Assembly (NCBI GenBank): GCA_012961055.1 | Contig: DUAA01000201.1 | Location: forward strand, 1-8,116 | Reading direction: 5' to 3' | From: Nitrospinaceae bacterium | GTDB lineage: Bacteria > Nitrospinota > Nitrospinia > Nitrospinales > VA-1 | DNA length: 8,116 nt | Part shown: piece by piece, positions 1 to 7,012 of the stretch | Position numbering within the stretch: the first letter of the stretch is position 1 | Layout of the letters: every line of letters starts with the position of its first letter | Notes under the pieces: model-generated | Told to the model about the DNA's origin: nothing | The model's input: only the letters and a program-made list of their open reading frames with translations | The model's database searches: none | Translations under genes and position numbers: made by a program

Positions 1-533
1 ACGCCAGTAAAGTGATCGGATTCGATGGCAGCCAAATCATGACATTTCTGATTTCTTCCACAGTCGGAGCAATGGCCGGATCTTTGATCATCGGCATTTT
101 GGTCAAGCGTAAGGGGGTCATCTGGTCTTACTGGCTGGTGCTGGGGCTCTGGGTCGTCGCTCTTTCGTTGACCGCTATCAGTCAAAGCGAAACTCTATTT
201 TGGCTGGTAGGCCCCATTGCAGGAGTTGGGATGGGAGGGGTTTGGGTAGTCAGCCGAACAATCATCATAGAATTATCCCCACCAGAAAAGGTCGGAGAGT
301 TTTTCGGGTTATATGGGTTCGCCGGCAAGGCGGCATCGATTTTTGGTCCCATGCTATGGGGAGTCGTGGTCTGGGCCCTCGATTCAACCGGAACTTTCAA
401 GTATCGGGTCGCCGTAACAGTTCTGCTTGGCACAGTAATTGTGGCCTCCTTTTTGTTTCGTGGCTTGACCAGAAAAATATCCGAGAATCCCAATATCAAT
501 AAATCGGTTGACATCAAGATGGTGAATGATTAA
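1..533 (+). CDS. MFS transporter, UMF1/Atg22-like family, C-terminal part (5' end outside window)
   Basis: The open frame enters from the left edge (first full codon at base 3) and ends at TAA 531-533, leaving about 176 residues of a membrane transporter. Four to five hydrophobic helices are visible. Between helices there is a cytoplasmic-type basic loop (LVKRKGVIWSYW), and later the segment SPPEKVGEFFGLYGFAGKAA followed by GPMLWG. That EFFGLY-x-GK-x-GP pattern is, from family knowledge, typical of UMF1-type major facilitator proteins related to yeast Atg22; the substrate of bacterial members is mostly unknown. The C-terminus ends in a short polar tail (about 20 residues after LTRK). The next gene begins 53 bases downstream with no terminator between, so the two may be co-transcribed. 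The GTG at base 12 is internal and not the true start. Confident as an MFS protein, fairly confident on the subfamily. Confidence 0.88.
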   Translation, partial: ASKVIGFDGSQIMTFLISSTVGAMAGSLIIGILVKRKGVIWSYWLVLGLWVVALSLTAISQSETLFWLVGPIAGVGMGGVWVVSRTIIIELSPPEKVGEFFGLYGFAGKAASIFGPMLWGVVVWALDSTGTFKYRVAVTVLLGTVIVASFLFRGLTRKISENPNINKSVDIKMVND

Positions 534-572
534 TTTTAATAACAGACATAAAAAGTTTAATGCACTGCACAG

Positions 573-578
573 AAAGGG
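573..578 (+). promoter_or_regulatory. Shine-Dalgarno AAAGGG deciding the start of the foldase gene
   Basis: AAAGGG lies 8 bases upstream of the ATG at 587. The alternative in-frame ATG at 560 has no purine-rich site before it, and starting there would add nine polar residues (MHCTERVIP) in front of a normal signal peptide. This favours 587. Confidence 0.6.
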
Positions 579-586
579 TTATCCCA

Positions 587-1597
587 ATGGCACGAATTGT
601 TTCCTTGATATCACTTTTAATCCTATTTGGAACCGGACTCCTAATTTCCACTATGCCCATAGAAGTTTGGGCCCATACAGGTCATAAACACGATGAATTG
701 AAAATCAAACTTCCACAAGTGGTAGCCCAGGTCAATGGTGTGGATATCAGCCGGGATATTATCACCCGCGAATTAAAAAAAGCCGTGAAACAATATAAGA
801 AACGCGGCATGCCCCTCAATGCAGATCAGGAAAAGTCTGCTGCAAAAAAACTGATTGAAGACGAAATTGGGCGAACCCTGCTGGTCTTGAAAGCCAAAGA
901 CTCAGGAATCACAATAACGAAGGATATGCTGGATAAACGTATCAAGGAAGTGCAAGCCAAGTTTCGATCGGAGGCTGTTTTCGCTCATCGCCTTGCCGAC
1001 CGAGGTATGACCGTGGATCAATATAGAACCGAATTAGAAACGGATTCTTATATCGACCTCATTATTAAAAAAAATATCGAACCTAAAATCCAAATCCCCG
1101 AAAACGATATCCGAAATTATTATGAAAAAAATAAAAATAGATTCACCAGCCAGGAAAAAATCAGAGCCAGTATCATCCTATTGAAGTTCAATCCCTCAGA
1201 AGGAAAAGCAGGAGAACAGAGAACCCTCAAAAAATTTGAGTCTATTCTTGATCAAGCTCGCAACGGTACTGATTTTTCCGCATTAGCCAAGAAGTTTTCT
1301 CAGGACAGCTTGGCTTCTATGGGAGGAGATTTGGGATTCTTCACCCGCAAGCAAATGCTTCCGGCTTTCAGCGATAGGGCTTATAAAATGAAAGTAGGAG
1401 AGGTCAGTGATATTTTCCGAACCGGACACGGATTCCATATAATTAAAGTCATGGACAAAAGATCAGCGGGGATCAATCCTTTTGAGGCCGAAAAAGAAAA
1501 GATCAAAACTTATCTCAGCCAAAATAAAGTTTCAAAAGCCACCCGCGACTACATTGAGGTCCTGAAAAAGCAGGCAAAAATCAAAACCTACTTCTAG
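587..1597 (+). CDS. Exported SurA/PrsA-like peptidyl-prolyl cis-trans isomerase (parvulin type)
   Basis: A 336-residue exported chaperone/foldase. From the ATG at 587 it begins with a signal peptide (MARIVSLISL, hydrophobic to about residue 26, probable cleavage after VWA at 29). The mature N-terminus is His-rich (HTGHKHDE, 30-37). A SurA-N-like helical region follows (about 45-185), opening with VVAQVNGVDISRDIITREL, the usual entry of this family. The parvulin (PPIC) domain spans about 190-290, with SIILLKF, FSALAKKFSQD, GGDLGFF, FSDRAYKMKVGEVSDI and GFHIIKVMD all present, and a helical C-terminus follows. It has one parvulin domain, unlike two-domain E. coli SurA, and resembles the PrsA/PpiC layout. 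The predicted role is folding of exported proteins in the periplasm, by homology. No lipobox cysteine is seen, so it is probably soluble. It follows the MFS gene and ends just before a strong terminator. An in-frame ATG at 560 is the alternative start. Confidence 0.93.
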   Translation: MARIVSLISLLILFGTGLLISTMPIEVWAHTGHKHDELKIKLPQVVAQVNGVDISRDIITRELKKAVKQYKKRGMPLNADQEKSAAKKLIEDEIGRTLLVLKAKDSGITITKDMLDKRIKEVQAKFRSEAVFAHRLADRGMTVDQYRTELETDSYIDLIIKKNIEPKIQIPENDIRNYYEKNKNRFTSQEKIRASIILLKFNPSEGKAGEQRTLKKFESILDQARNGTDFSALAKKFSQDSLASMGGDLGFFTRKQMLPAFSDRAYKMKVGEVSDIFRTGHGFHIIKVMDKRSAGINPFEAEKEKIKTYLSQNKVSKATRDYIEVLKKQAKIKTYF

Positions 1598-1616
1598 CGG
1601 CGAGCCGCCCGCTGGC

Positions 1617-1652
1617 AAGGGCTCAATGCTTATCCATGTCATTGAGCCTTTT
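1617..1652 (+). terminator. Rho-independent terminator after the foldase gene
   Basis: An inverted repeat starts about 20 bases after the stop codon. Arm 1617-1628 (AAGGGCTCAATG) pairs with 1640-1651 (CATTGAGCCTTT) through 12 pairs, one of them G-U, around an 11-base loop, and the arm runs into TTTT (1649-1652). The arrangement fits termination on the + strand. On the minus strand the hairpin is not followed by a T run, so it should not act as an efficient terminator for the opposing small gene. Confidence 0.8.
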
Positions 1653-1765
1653 AATGTGGTGTGCTGCTCATATTTCCTTGCCCGTATGAGACGGGTGGCA
1701 ACCACTGGAAAAATGATCGCCCCCTAACCAAAAAAAAAGGGGATGAGGGGATTGGTCTTTTAAAA

Positions 1766-1939
1766 TTATTTCTTTTTTGATTTCCTGCTGTCAAGCTGAC
1801 TGACTTTGCGTTTAACAGTTTTTTGCTTGTCCTTATCGAAATCGACCTTTAGATAAACCGTGCTGGAGAACACTTTACTCACGGTACCTTCTTTTTTCCT
1901 CCCAGCAAAATCAAATTTGACCTTGTCTCCCACTTTCAT
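1766..1939 (-). CDS. Small basic protein with a KOW/Tudor-like beta-strand pattern (57 aa)
   Basis: Reading the minus strand from ATG at 1939-1937 to TAA at 1768-1766 gives 57 residues. The start is MKVGDKVKFDFAGRKKEGTV; the end is very lysine-rich (SRKSKKK). A strong Shine-Dalgarno sequence stands 7 bases before the ATG. The pattern VGDKVKF - G - GTVSKVF - TVYLKVDFD - KTVKRKVSQL reads as successive short beta strands with a glycine turn, as in small SH3-like barrels (KOW, Tudor, or the DUF2945 hypervirulence-associated fold). This is pattern recognition, not a family assignment. The charge suggests binding to nucleic acid or ribosomes. It stands alone, convergent with the foldase gene and divergent from priA. 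A possible minus-strand promoter (TATTAT at 1979-1974, TTGTTT at 2000-1995, spacer only 15) is weak. The gene is easily missed because it is under 60 codons; coding bias and the ribosome site support it. Confidence 0.72.
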   Translation of the reverse strand: MKVGDKVKFDFAGRKKEGTVSKVFSSTVYLKVDFDKDKQKTVKRKVSQLDSRKSKKK

Positions 1940-1943
1940 AGCT

Positions 1944-1950
1944 TCACCTC
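1944..1950 (-). promoter_or_regulatory. Strong Shine-Dalgarno (GAGGTGA) of the 57-codon gene
   Basis: On the minus strand GAGGTGA stands in front of the ATG at 1939, with 7 bases between GAGG and the start codon. It is one of the best ribosome sites in the window and the main independent evidence that the short frame is translated. Confidence 0.75.
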
Positions 1951-1955
1951 TCCCT

Positions 1956-2159
1956 AAAAATCAAAACCTGCTCATAATATCGTAACTACAATTAAAACAA
2001 TCTGTATGATTTTGAAAAGTTGAGATTAGAGGAAAACAATCAACGAGTCAATTTTTTCTCACCCCTTGGTAGGGGAGACGGATAGCAATGGTTCTTTCTA
2101 CTCAATTTTCTTCCTGCTCGCTAACACAAGACATTGCTCGTTGGCCCCACGCCGAGTGA
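1956..2159. promoter_or_regulatory. Divergent intergenic region between the small basic gene and priA
   Basis: About 200 AT-rich bases with no credible gene. It must carry the promoters of both flanking genes. For priA a weak candidate is TTGAAA (2012-2017), a 17-base spacer and AACAAT (2035-2040, 4 of 6 matches to the -10 consensus). For the small gene the candidate is TATTAT read on the minus strand at 1979-1974. A short CCCC-TTGGTA-GGGG hairpin sits near 2062-2075 in what would be the priA leader; it has no T run. None of these is strong. Confidence 0.3.
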
Positions 2160-4706
2160 ATGATACAATTATTTATTTTCAGAGACTCACCAGTGAACAA
2201 CCACGTTCAATCTACTTTCGAAACGTTTTCTCCCTCTTCCCCACCTGTGAAGCAATTTGCTGAAGTAGTCTTCAATCTCCCGTTAAAAGAGCCCTTTACC
2301 TATAAAATTCCGCCCAAATTTTTGGGGAAGGTTCAGGTGGGAATGCGCGTTCTTGTCCCTTTTGGACACCGCCGAATTACTGGCTATGTGGTGAACCTTA
2401 CCGCCATATTTGACAAAGCAATTAAATTAAAATCTATCAGCGACCTCCCGGATACGGAACCTGTCGTGAGCGAAGAGATTCTATCTCTTACCCGGTGGAT
2501 GGGAGAATATTACCAGTCCTCTTGGGGCGAAGCCATTCGTGCCGCCCTCCCCGCTGGACTCGATGATGAAAACCGGGAGGAGTTCGCTATTTCAGAAACA
2601 GGAACCAAAGAGTTATTAAATGGTACTCTTTCTAAATCTGCAAATCATCTTTTAAACTTTATCAGCAAACGACCCAATGCCACCTTGAAGCAGTGCCAAA
2701 AGGAACTGGATAAAAAATTTAGCGCATACGCCCTCGCACGCCTGATAAAAGATAAATTTTTAAACACCTCGCACACAACCCGGAAAAGCAAAATCGGTTA
2801 CCAGTTTTTTAAATCGGTTCGTCCTGCGAACCCGATTTCGAAGGAAGAGGAAATAGAACATCTGCTCAAACGCTGTCCAAAACAAAAATTAGTATTCGAT
2901 CTTCTGAAACAAAAAGAAATTAGTTTATCGGAACTGGAATCCCGTATTCCTGGAAGCAAATCCGCACTACGTGGTCTAAAGGAAAAAAATCTAATTGAAG
3001 TTTTTACCGAGAAAAAAGAGCGAGAAGCTTTCGTCCCTGAGGGAACGATGGATCAGGCCTTTGGTCCGGCCCTGACCCTCACTCCGAACCAGGAAAAAGT
3101 CTTCAAGGAACTCACCTCGACCATTGATACAGGCCGGTTTCAAACTTTTCTACTACATGGTGTGACAGGAAGCGGGAAAACGGAAATATACATCCGCTGC
3201 ATCCAACGTATCCTAGAAATGGACAAAACGGCAATCATGATGGTGCCCGAAATTTCCCTCACCCCTCAAACAGTAGATAGGTTTCGCCAGCGGTTTGGCG
3301 ACCGGGTGGCTATTTTGCACAGTGGCCTATCGCAAACTGAACGTTTCTTAGAATGGAAAAAGATCCGCGATGAAAAGGTGTCGATCGCAGTCGGCGCTCG
3401 TTCGGCAGTCTTCGCTCCCTTTAAAAATCTTGGCATCATAGTTATTGATGAAGAGCACGATGGATCTTACAAACAGGACTCCAATCCGCGTTATCACGCG
3501 CGCGACACCGCTGTCATGCGGGCTCGGTCGATGAACGCAGTGGTTCTTATGGGCTCGGCAACGCCATCTCTGGAATCGTTCCAAAACACCCGGCTTAAGA
3601 AATACAGTTACCTTTCCCTGAAAAACCGGATTGGTGAAAGCATGCTGCCTCTCATAAGCCTGGTGGATATGAGGACCGAGCGTAAAAAATTTAAAAACTT
3701 TTCCATACTTTCCGGGATTCTGAAAAAAGCAATTCGAGACAGACTTTCCCGCAATGAGCAAGTTTTTCTTTTTCTTAATCGCCGTGGCACGGCCCGATTT
3801 GTTTTTTGCCCTGACTGCGGTTACGTATTAGAATGTGTCCATTGCAGTGTCACCCTCACCTATCACGGTAAGGAAGATCATCTACTCTGTCATTATTGTA
3901 ATTTCAAAGCGCGGGTTCCAAAGCAATGTGTGGAATGCTATGGAGATGTTATTCGCTTCAGTGGGTTTGGCACGCAGAAACTAGAGGAAGAAGTTCGACA
4001 ACTTTTTCCGAATGCCCAAACAACCCGGCTAGACCGAGACACGACCCGGCGCCGTGACTCTTTCGCTGCCATGCATCGGAATATGCACGCCGGAAAGATC
4101 GACATCCTTATCGGCACACAAATGATCACCAAGGGACATGATTTTCCTAATGTCACACTGGTCGGCGTAGTTCATGCTGATTTATCCCTGAACATACCGG
4201 ACTTTAGATCTTGCGAGAGATCCTTTCAGTTATTTACTCAAGTAGCAGGGCGGGCAGGACGGGGGAAGGTTCCCGGCAAGGTGATTATCCAAACTAATAA
4301 TCCCGATCACTATATGTTTGAGTTTGTTCAGGAGCACGATGTGAATGCTTTCCACGACAAAGAATTAAAATTGCGAAAGCAACTTAACTACCCTCCGTTC
4401 ACCCGACTTATTGCCATAGAAATTGTCAGCGAAAATGAATCGTTGGCCAAGGATCGTGCTGAAAAACTGGGACGAGCCCTGAAGCGTCAAACAACCCGAA
4501 TCAAGGGAGTAGAAATTATGGGCCCATCCAAGGCCGCCTTATATCAGATTCAAAATAAATTTCGCTGGCATTTGATACTACGAAGCCAGAACATGCAAAC
4601 ACTGCAAAGTATTCTGGCCGACAACCTGGAACTGCTTGAACTCAAATCAACCTCAAGCGGAAAACTAAAGATTTCTATCGATGTCGACCCATTCAACCTT
4701 CTATAA
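2160..4706 (+). CDS. priA: Primosomal protein N', replication restart helicase PriA
   Basis: Superfamily 2 3'-to-5' DNA helicase that reloads the replisome at stalled forks. Numbering from ATG 2160 (848 residues): the N-terminal 3'-end-binding domain starts near residue 31 (FAEVVFNLPLKEPFTYKIP, then VGMRVLVPFGHR); a winged-helix-like region fills about 140-295. Helicase lobe 1 has Walker A GVTGSGKT (334-341), DEEHD (430-434) and GSATPS (465-470). The zinc module has all eight cysteines (C550, C553, C559, C562, C577, C580, C590, C593). Lobe 2 has GTQMITKGHDF (652-662) and QVAGRAGRG (694-702). The C-terminal domain begins at YPPFTRLIAIEI. The protein is intact and should be active. The start is uncertain: ATG 2160 directly follows an in-frame TGA and lacks a ribosome site, while conserved sequence begins around residue 31, so GTG 2193 or GTG 2247 may be used (2247 would give about 819 residues, near the usual bacterial size). 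It heads a probable five-gene operon. Confidence 0.97.
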   Translation: MIQLFIFRDSPVNNHVQSTFETFSPSSPPVKQFAEVVFNLPLKEPFTYKIPPKFLGKVQVGMRVLVPFGHRRITGYVVNLTAIFDKAIKLKSISDLPDTEPVVSEEILSLTRWMGEYYQSSWGEAIRAALPAGLDDENREEFAISETGTKELLNGTLSKSANHLLNFISKRPNATLKQCQKELDKKFSAYALARLIKDKFLNTSHTTRKSKIGYQFFKSVRPANPISKEEEIEHLLKRCPKQKLVFDLLKQKEISLSELESRIPGSKSALRGLKEKNLIEVFTEKKEREAFVPEGTMDQAFGPALTLTPNQEKVFKELTSTIDTGRFQTFLLHGVTGSGKTEIYIRCIQRILEMDKTAIMMVPEISLTPQTVDRFRQRFGDRVAILHSGLSQTERFLEWKKIRDEKVSIAVGARSAVFAPFKNLGIIVIDEEHDGSYKQDSNPRYHARDTAVMRARSMNAVVLMGSATPSLESFQNTRLKKYSYLSLKNRIGESMLPLISLVDMRTERKKFKNFSILSGILKKAIRDRLSRNEQVFLFLNRRGTARFVFCPDCGYVLECVHCSVTLTYHGKEDHLLCHYCNFKARVPKQCVECYGDVIRFSGFGTQKLEEEVRQLFPNAQTTRLDRDTTRRRDSFAAMHRNMHAGKIDILIGTQMITKGHDFPNVTLVGVVHADLSLNIPDFRSCERSFQLFTQVAGRAGRGKVPGKVIIQTNNPDHYMFEFVQEHDVNAFHDKELKLRKQLNYPPFTRLIAIEIVSENESLAKDRAEKLGRALKRQTTRIKGVEIMGPSKAALYQIQNKFRWHLILRSQNMQTLQSILADNLELLELKSTSSGKLKISIDVDPFNLL

Positions 4707-4744
4707 ATTTATTCCTTCACTAACCTTATATTGAAACCACTTCC

Positions 4745-5332
4745 ATGAAATTTTTTCGAGCTATATACGACTGGGTTCTGCGTTGGGCCTCTACTCCTTA
4801 TGCACTTCCTGCATTATTTTGTATTTCGTTTATTGAATCTTCATTTTTTCCGATTCCACCGGATGTTTTATTGATCGCTATGGTCGTTGCGGTGCCTGCA
4901 CTCTGGTTAAAGTTTTCTTTATTTTGTTCCATCGCCTCTGTATTAGGTGGAATGTTTGGATATTTCATCGGATATCAATTCATGGATCTGATAGGAAACA
5001 GTATTGTAGAACTCTATCATTTACAGCACAAATTTGAGAAGATTGGTGATCTGTATAATGAGCATCAGGGCTGGGCTGTTGCTGCTGCTGGATTTACGCC
5101 TTTGCCGTACAAACTTTTTACCCTAGCCGCAGGGTCATTTAAAATAGACTTTCCAACATTTGTTCTGGCATCAGCAATCAGCCGTTCGGCCCGATTCTTT
5201 TTGGTCGGATTCATTGTTTATAAGTTTGGTCCTCCCATCAAGGTAGTGCTTGAAAAATATTTTAATCTATTCAGCATTGTATTTTTTGTTCTACTTTTCT
5301 TGGGATTTTATCTAATAAAATTTGTGCTCTAA
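4745..5332 (+). CDS. YqaA/DedA-type inner-membrane protein (VTT domain)
   Basis: A 195-residue multi-pass membrane protein of the SNARE-associated/VTT group, closest in size and pattern to the YqaA branch. Visible signatures are E31-SSFFPIPPD (31-40), the re-entrant-helix motif typical of DedA relatives; GFTPLPYKLFTLAAGSF (116-132), the second motif; and AISRSARFFLVGF (144-156), with the arginines that usually follow. Hydrophobic spans lie at about 20-30, 41-52, 58-78, 135-160 and 174-193. DedA/VTT proteins are known as lipid scramblase or transporter-like proteins needed for envelope homeostasis. The exact substrate of YqaA-type members is not settled, so the function here is inferred only at that level. 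It starts 38 bases after priA without an obvious Shine-Dalgarno sequence and ends 12 bases before cutA, so it is probably part of the same transcript. Confidence 0.88.
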   Translation: MKFFRAIYDWVLRWASTPYALPALFCISFIESSFFPIPPDVLLIAMVVAVPALWLKFSLFCSIASVLGGMFGYFIGYQFMDLIGNSIVELYHLQHKFEKIGDLYNEHQGWAVAAAGFTPLPYKLFTLAAGSFKIDFPTFVLASAISRSARFFLVGFIVYKFGPPIKVVLEKYFNLFSIVFFVLLFLGFYLIKFVL

Positions 5333-5344
5333 TGGAGGCCTGAC

Positions 5345-5671
5345 ATGAGTGAACATTGTGTAATACTCATCACCGCAGGATCAAAAGAAGAAGCTGAAAA
5401 AATAAGCCGCGGGCTGGTCAAAGACAAACTAGCTTTCTGCGTCAATACCGTTCCAGGAATCCAATCCACTTACCATTGGGAAGGTGAGCTCCATGTCGAT
5501 GAGGAATTTCTTTTGATCGTTAAAACTCACAAAGACCGCTATGATGCTCTAGAAACTTGGATCAAAGTAAACCACAGCTATAAAGTACCGGAAATCATCG
5601 CCCTGCCTATCGAACAAGGTCTTTCTGCATACTTGCAAGGCATTGATGACTGGGTCACAAATAAGGAATAA
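5345..5671 (+). CDS. cutA: Divalent-cation tolerance protein CutA
   Basis: 108 residues, the usual length of CutA1. The frame shows VILITAGSKEEAEKISRGLV (6-25), the diagnostic LAFCVNTVPGIQSTYHWEG (29-47), EEFLLIVKTHKDRYDALETW (53-72) and the closing VPEIIALPIEQGLSAYLQGIDDW (81-103). CutA proteins are small ferredoxin-like subunits that form very stable cytoplasmic trimers. They were named for copper tolerance in E. coli, but the physiological role is still debated. A textbook GGAGG (5334-5338) stands 6 bases before the ATG in the 12-base gap after the YqaA-like gene. The next gene, msrP, begins 6 bases after the stop. The neighbourhood of a metal-linked protein and a methionine sulfoxide reductase is suggestive of oxidative or metal stress, but housekeeping operon structure explains it equally well. 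Confidence 0.95.
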   Translation: MSEHCVILITAGSKEEAEKISRGLVKDKLAFCVNTVPGIQSTYHWEGELHVDEEFLLIVKTHKDRYDALETWIKVNHSYKVPEIIALPIEQGLSAYLQGIDDWVTNKE

Positions 5672-5677
5672 AACTCC

Positions 5678-6646
5678 ATGGCCCAAATTCATATAAAAAA
5701 GGAGTGGAAGATTTCGGAAAATCTGGCCACATCGGAATCCGTTTACCTACGCCGGCGGGAATTTTTAAAAGGTACAGCTTTGACCACTGCCGCCACCGCA
5801 TCGACTTTTTATGGCTGTGGTCCTTCCACTCCACCAAAGGTTCTGCCTGAAGTGGAATGGAGCGAGTTGGAAAAGTCTATCTATCCCGCCACAAGAAACT
5901 TAAGTTATGAATTGGACCGGCCTCTCACTCCGGAAAACATCGCATCGACCTACAATAATTTTTATGAGTTCGGATCCGACAAAACCGATCCGGTGCATTA
6001 CGCACAAAAGCTCAACATCCGTCCCTGGGAAATCAAAGTTGGTGGCCTGGTCAACATTCCGAAAACTTTCGACATCCAGGATCTGCTGAAAACAATGCCC
6101 ATGGAGGAACGGTTATACAGGCTGCGTTGCGTAGAAGCCTGGGCCATGGCAGTGCCCTGGACCGGATTTCCTTTTAAAGAACTTCTCAAACAAGTCGAAC
6201 CAAAACTGGAAGCCACTCATGTGCGGTTTGAAACTTTTTATACCCCCTTCACCGCCCAGGGCCAACTGGCCTTCTGGGAGCCCTGGCCTTATGTAGAAGG
6301 GTTGACCCTTAAAGAAGCCATGAACGACTTAACATTTTTAGCCACTGGAATTTATGGGCATCCCCTGCCAAAACAACATGGCGCACCAATTCGTCTGGTT
6401 GTTCCCTGGAAATATGGATTCAAAAATATTAAATCCATCATTAAGATCGAATTGGTCGATTATCGTCCTGCAACTTTCTGGAATACGTTGCAAGGATTAG
6501 AATATAGTTTCACCGCCAACGTGAACCCACGTATCCCGCACCCGCGCTGGCCGCAAACCCGTGAGAAAATGATTGGCACTGGGGAAATTCGCCCGACCAT
6601 TCTCTATAACGGTTATGAAAAATTTGTCGCCAACTTGTATAAATAA
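5678..6646 (+). CDS. msrP: Protein-methionine-sulfoxide reductase catalytic subunit MsrP (molybdopterin)
   Basis: 322-residue periplasmic molybdoenzyme (formerly YedY) that reduces methionine sulfoxide in exported proteins. A Tat signal is clear: RRREFLKG (25-32) after an extended polar n-region like that of E. coli MsrP, then a mildly hydrophobic stretch to about 46. Core signatures include YNNFYEFG (92-99), ERLYRLRCVEAWAMAVPW (144-161) with C151 as the expected molybdenum ligand, TGIYGHPLPKQHGAPIRL (223-240), VPWKYGFKNIKSI (242-254), NVNPRIPHPRW (281-291) and the FNGY-equivalent YNGYEKFVANLYK (310-322). The protein ends earlier than E. coli MsrP, just after LYK. A cysteine at 47 follows YG right after the hydrophobic region; it might be a non-canonical lipidation site. 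AAGGAA in the end of cutA (5663-5668) serves as its ribosome site. No msrQ follows; a BamE-like gene takes that place. Confidence 0.96.
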   Translation: MAQIHIKKEWKISENLATSESVYLRRREFLKGTALTTAATASTFYGCGPSTPPKVLPEVEWSELEKSIYPATRNLSYELDRPLTPENIASTYNNFYEFGSDKTDPVHYAQKLNIRPWEIKVGGLVNIPKTFDIQDLLKTMPMEERLYRLRCVEAWAMAVPWTGFPFKELLKQVEPKLEATHVRFETFYTPFTAQGQLAFWEPWPYVEGLTLKEAMNDLTFLATGIYGHPLPKQHGAPIRLVVPWKYGFKNIKSIIKIELVDYRPATFWNTLQGLEYSFTANVNPRIPHPRWPQTREKMIGTGEIRPTILYNGYEKFVANLYK

Positions 6647-6658
6647 GGAGTTTTTTTA

Positions 6659-7012
6659 GTGATCCCATCCAAAATAGCTGGTTTTATTTTTTGTGTCCTA
6701 CTATTTTTTTCCTTCAACGCATGGGCGGCTGAAGAGATTGAAAAAAAACAGGATGAAAAAAAAATCTTTACCATCATCGAATTCGAATCCACTTTCATGA
6801 ACCGCAAAAAAGAGAAATTGTTAGAAGTCCTCGGCGAACCAGACCGGAAGTGGGAACATAGCGGCAAAAAGATTTGGACCTACCACAAGATCATCAAAGA
6901 TCAGGAAAAGTTCTGGGACCAAAATATCCTGTTCGATTTTAACCGCATCAACAGAATGTGGGCCACTCCTGCCGGAGCCTCTAGTACCCCTTCGGGGCAC
7001 GAAGACAAGTGA
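6659..7012 (+). CDS. Small exported BamE/SmpA-like protein
   Basis: 117 residues from a GTG start preceded by AAGGAG (6645-6650, 8-base spacing). A signal peptide spans 1-23 (cleavage after AWA; no lipobox cysteine). The mature part is charged, and residues 43-102 contain ESTFMNRKKEKLLEVLGEPDRKW - GKKIWTYHK - ILFDFNRINRMW. That is the helix, LGxPD turn and strand order of the BamE/SmpA-OmlA fold. The resemblance is by pattern only. True BamE is a lipoprotein of the outer-membrane assembly complex; this one lacks the lipid cysteine and is probably a soluble periplasmic relative. The gap after msrP is 12 bases. The last residues (about 109-115, STPSGHE) are encoded by a copy of a 20-bp hairpin repeat also found downstream, and the gene uses TGA while its operon partners use TAA. 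The natural C-terminus may therefore have been replaced. Confidence 0.78.
   Translation: MIPSKIAGFIFCVLLFFSFNAWAAEEIEKKQDEKKIFTIIEFESTFMNRKKEKLLEVLGEPDRKWEHSGKKIWTYHKIIKDQEKFWDQNILFDFNRINRMWATPAGASSTPSGHEDK
6984..7003 (+). repeat. 20-bp hairpin repeat, copy 1 (inside the 3' end of the BamE-like gene)
   Basis: GTACCCCTTCGGGGCACGAA, containing the perfect short hairpin CCCC-TTC-GGGG. It differs from copy 2 at one position (C for T at 7000). Similarity continues weakly for about 20 further bases to a shared TATCG (7020-7024). In the reading frame of the gene it encodes STPSGHE. Confidence 0.75.

Noticed and set aside
1678..1701. Hairpin TTG-CCCGT-ATGAG-ACGGG-TGG-CAA between the foldase terminator and the small gene
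   Set aside because: It has a short stem with a three-base bulge and no T run on either strand. It may be part of a repeat, but nothing similar recurs in the window.
1722..1765. ACCAA/TTGGT pairing around an A-rich, G-rich loop as a terminator of the minus-strand small gene
   Set aside because: Only about five base pairs with a large loop, and no T run at the correct place on the minus strand.
2066..2263. 65-codon frame overlapping the start of priA
   Set aside because: It overlaps the priA 5' end in another frame, has no recognisable protein pattern, and its apparent start lies in a leader hairpin region.
3348..3761. Long minus-strand open frame inside priA
   Set aside because: It is entirely antisense to the conserved helicase domain and is explained by codon bias of priA.
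5345..6646. cutA and msrP as a dedicated copper or oxidative stress module
   Set aside because: Both are widespread single genes in a tight operon headed by priA. No metal-responsive regulator, operator or transporter is present to support a dedicated system.
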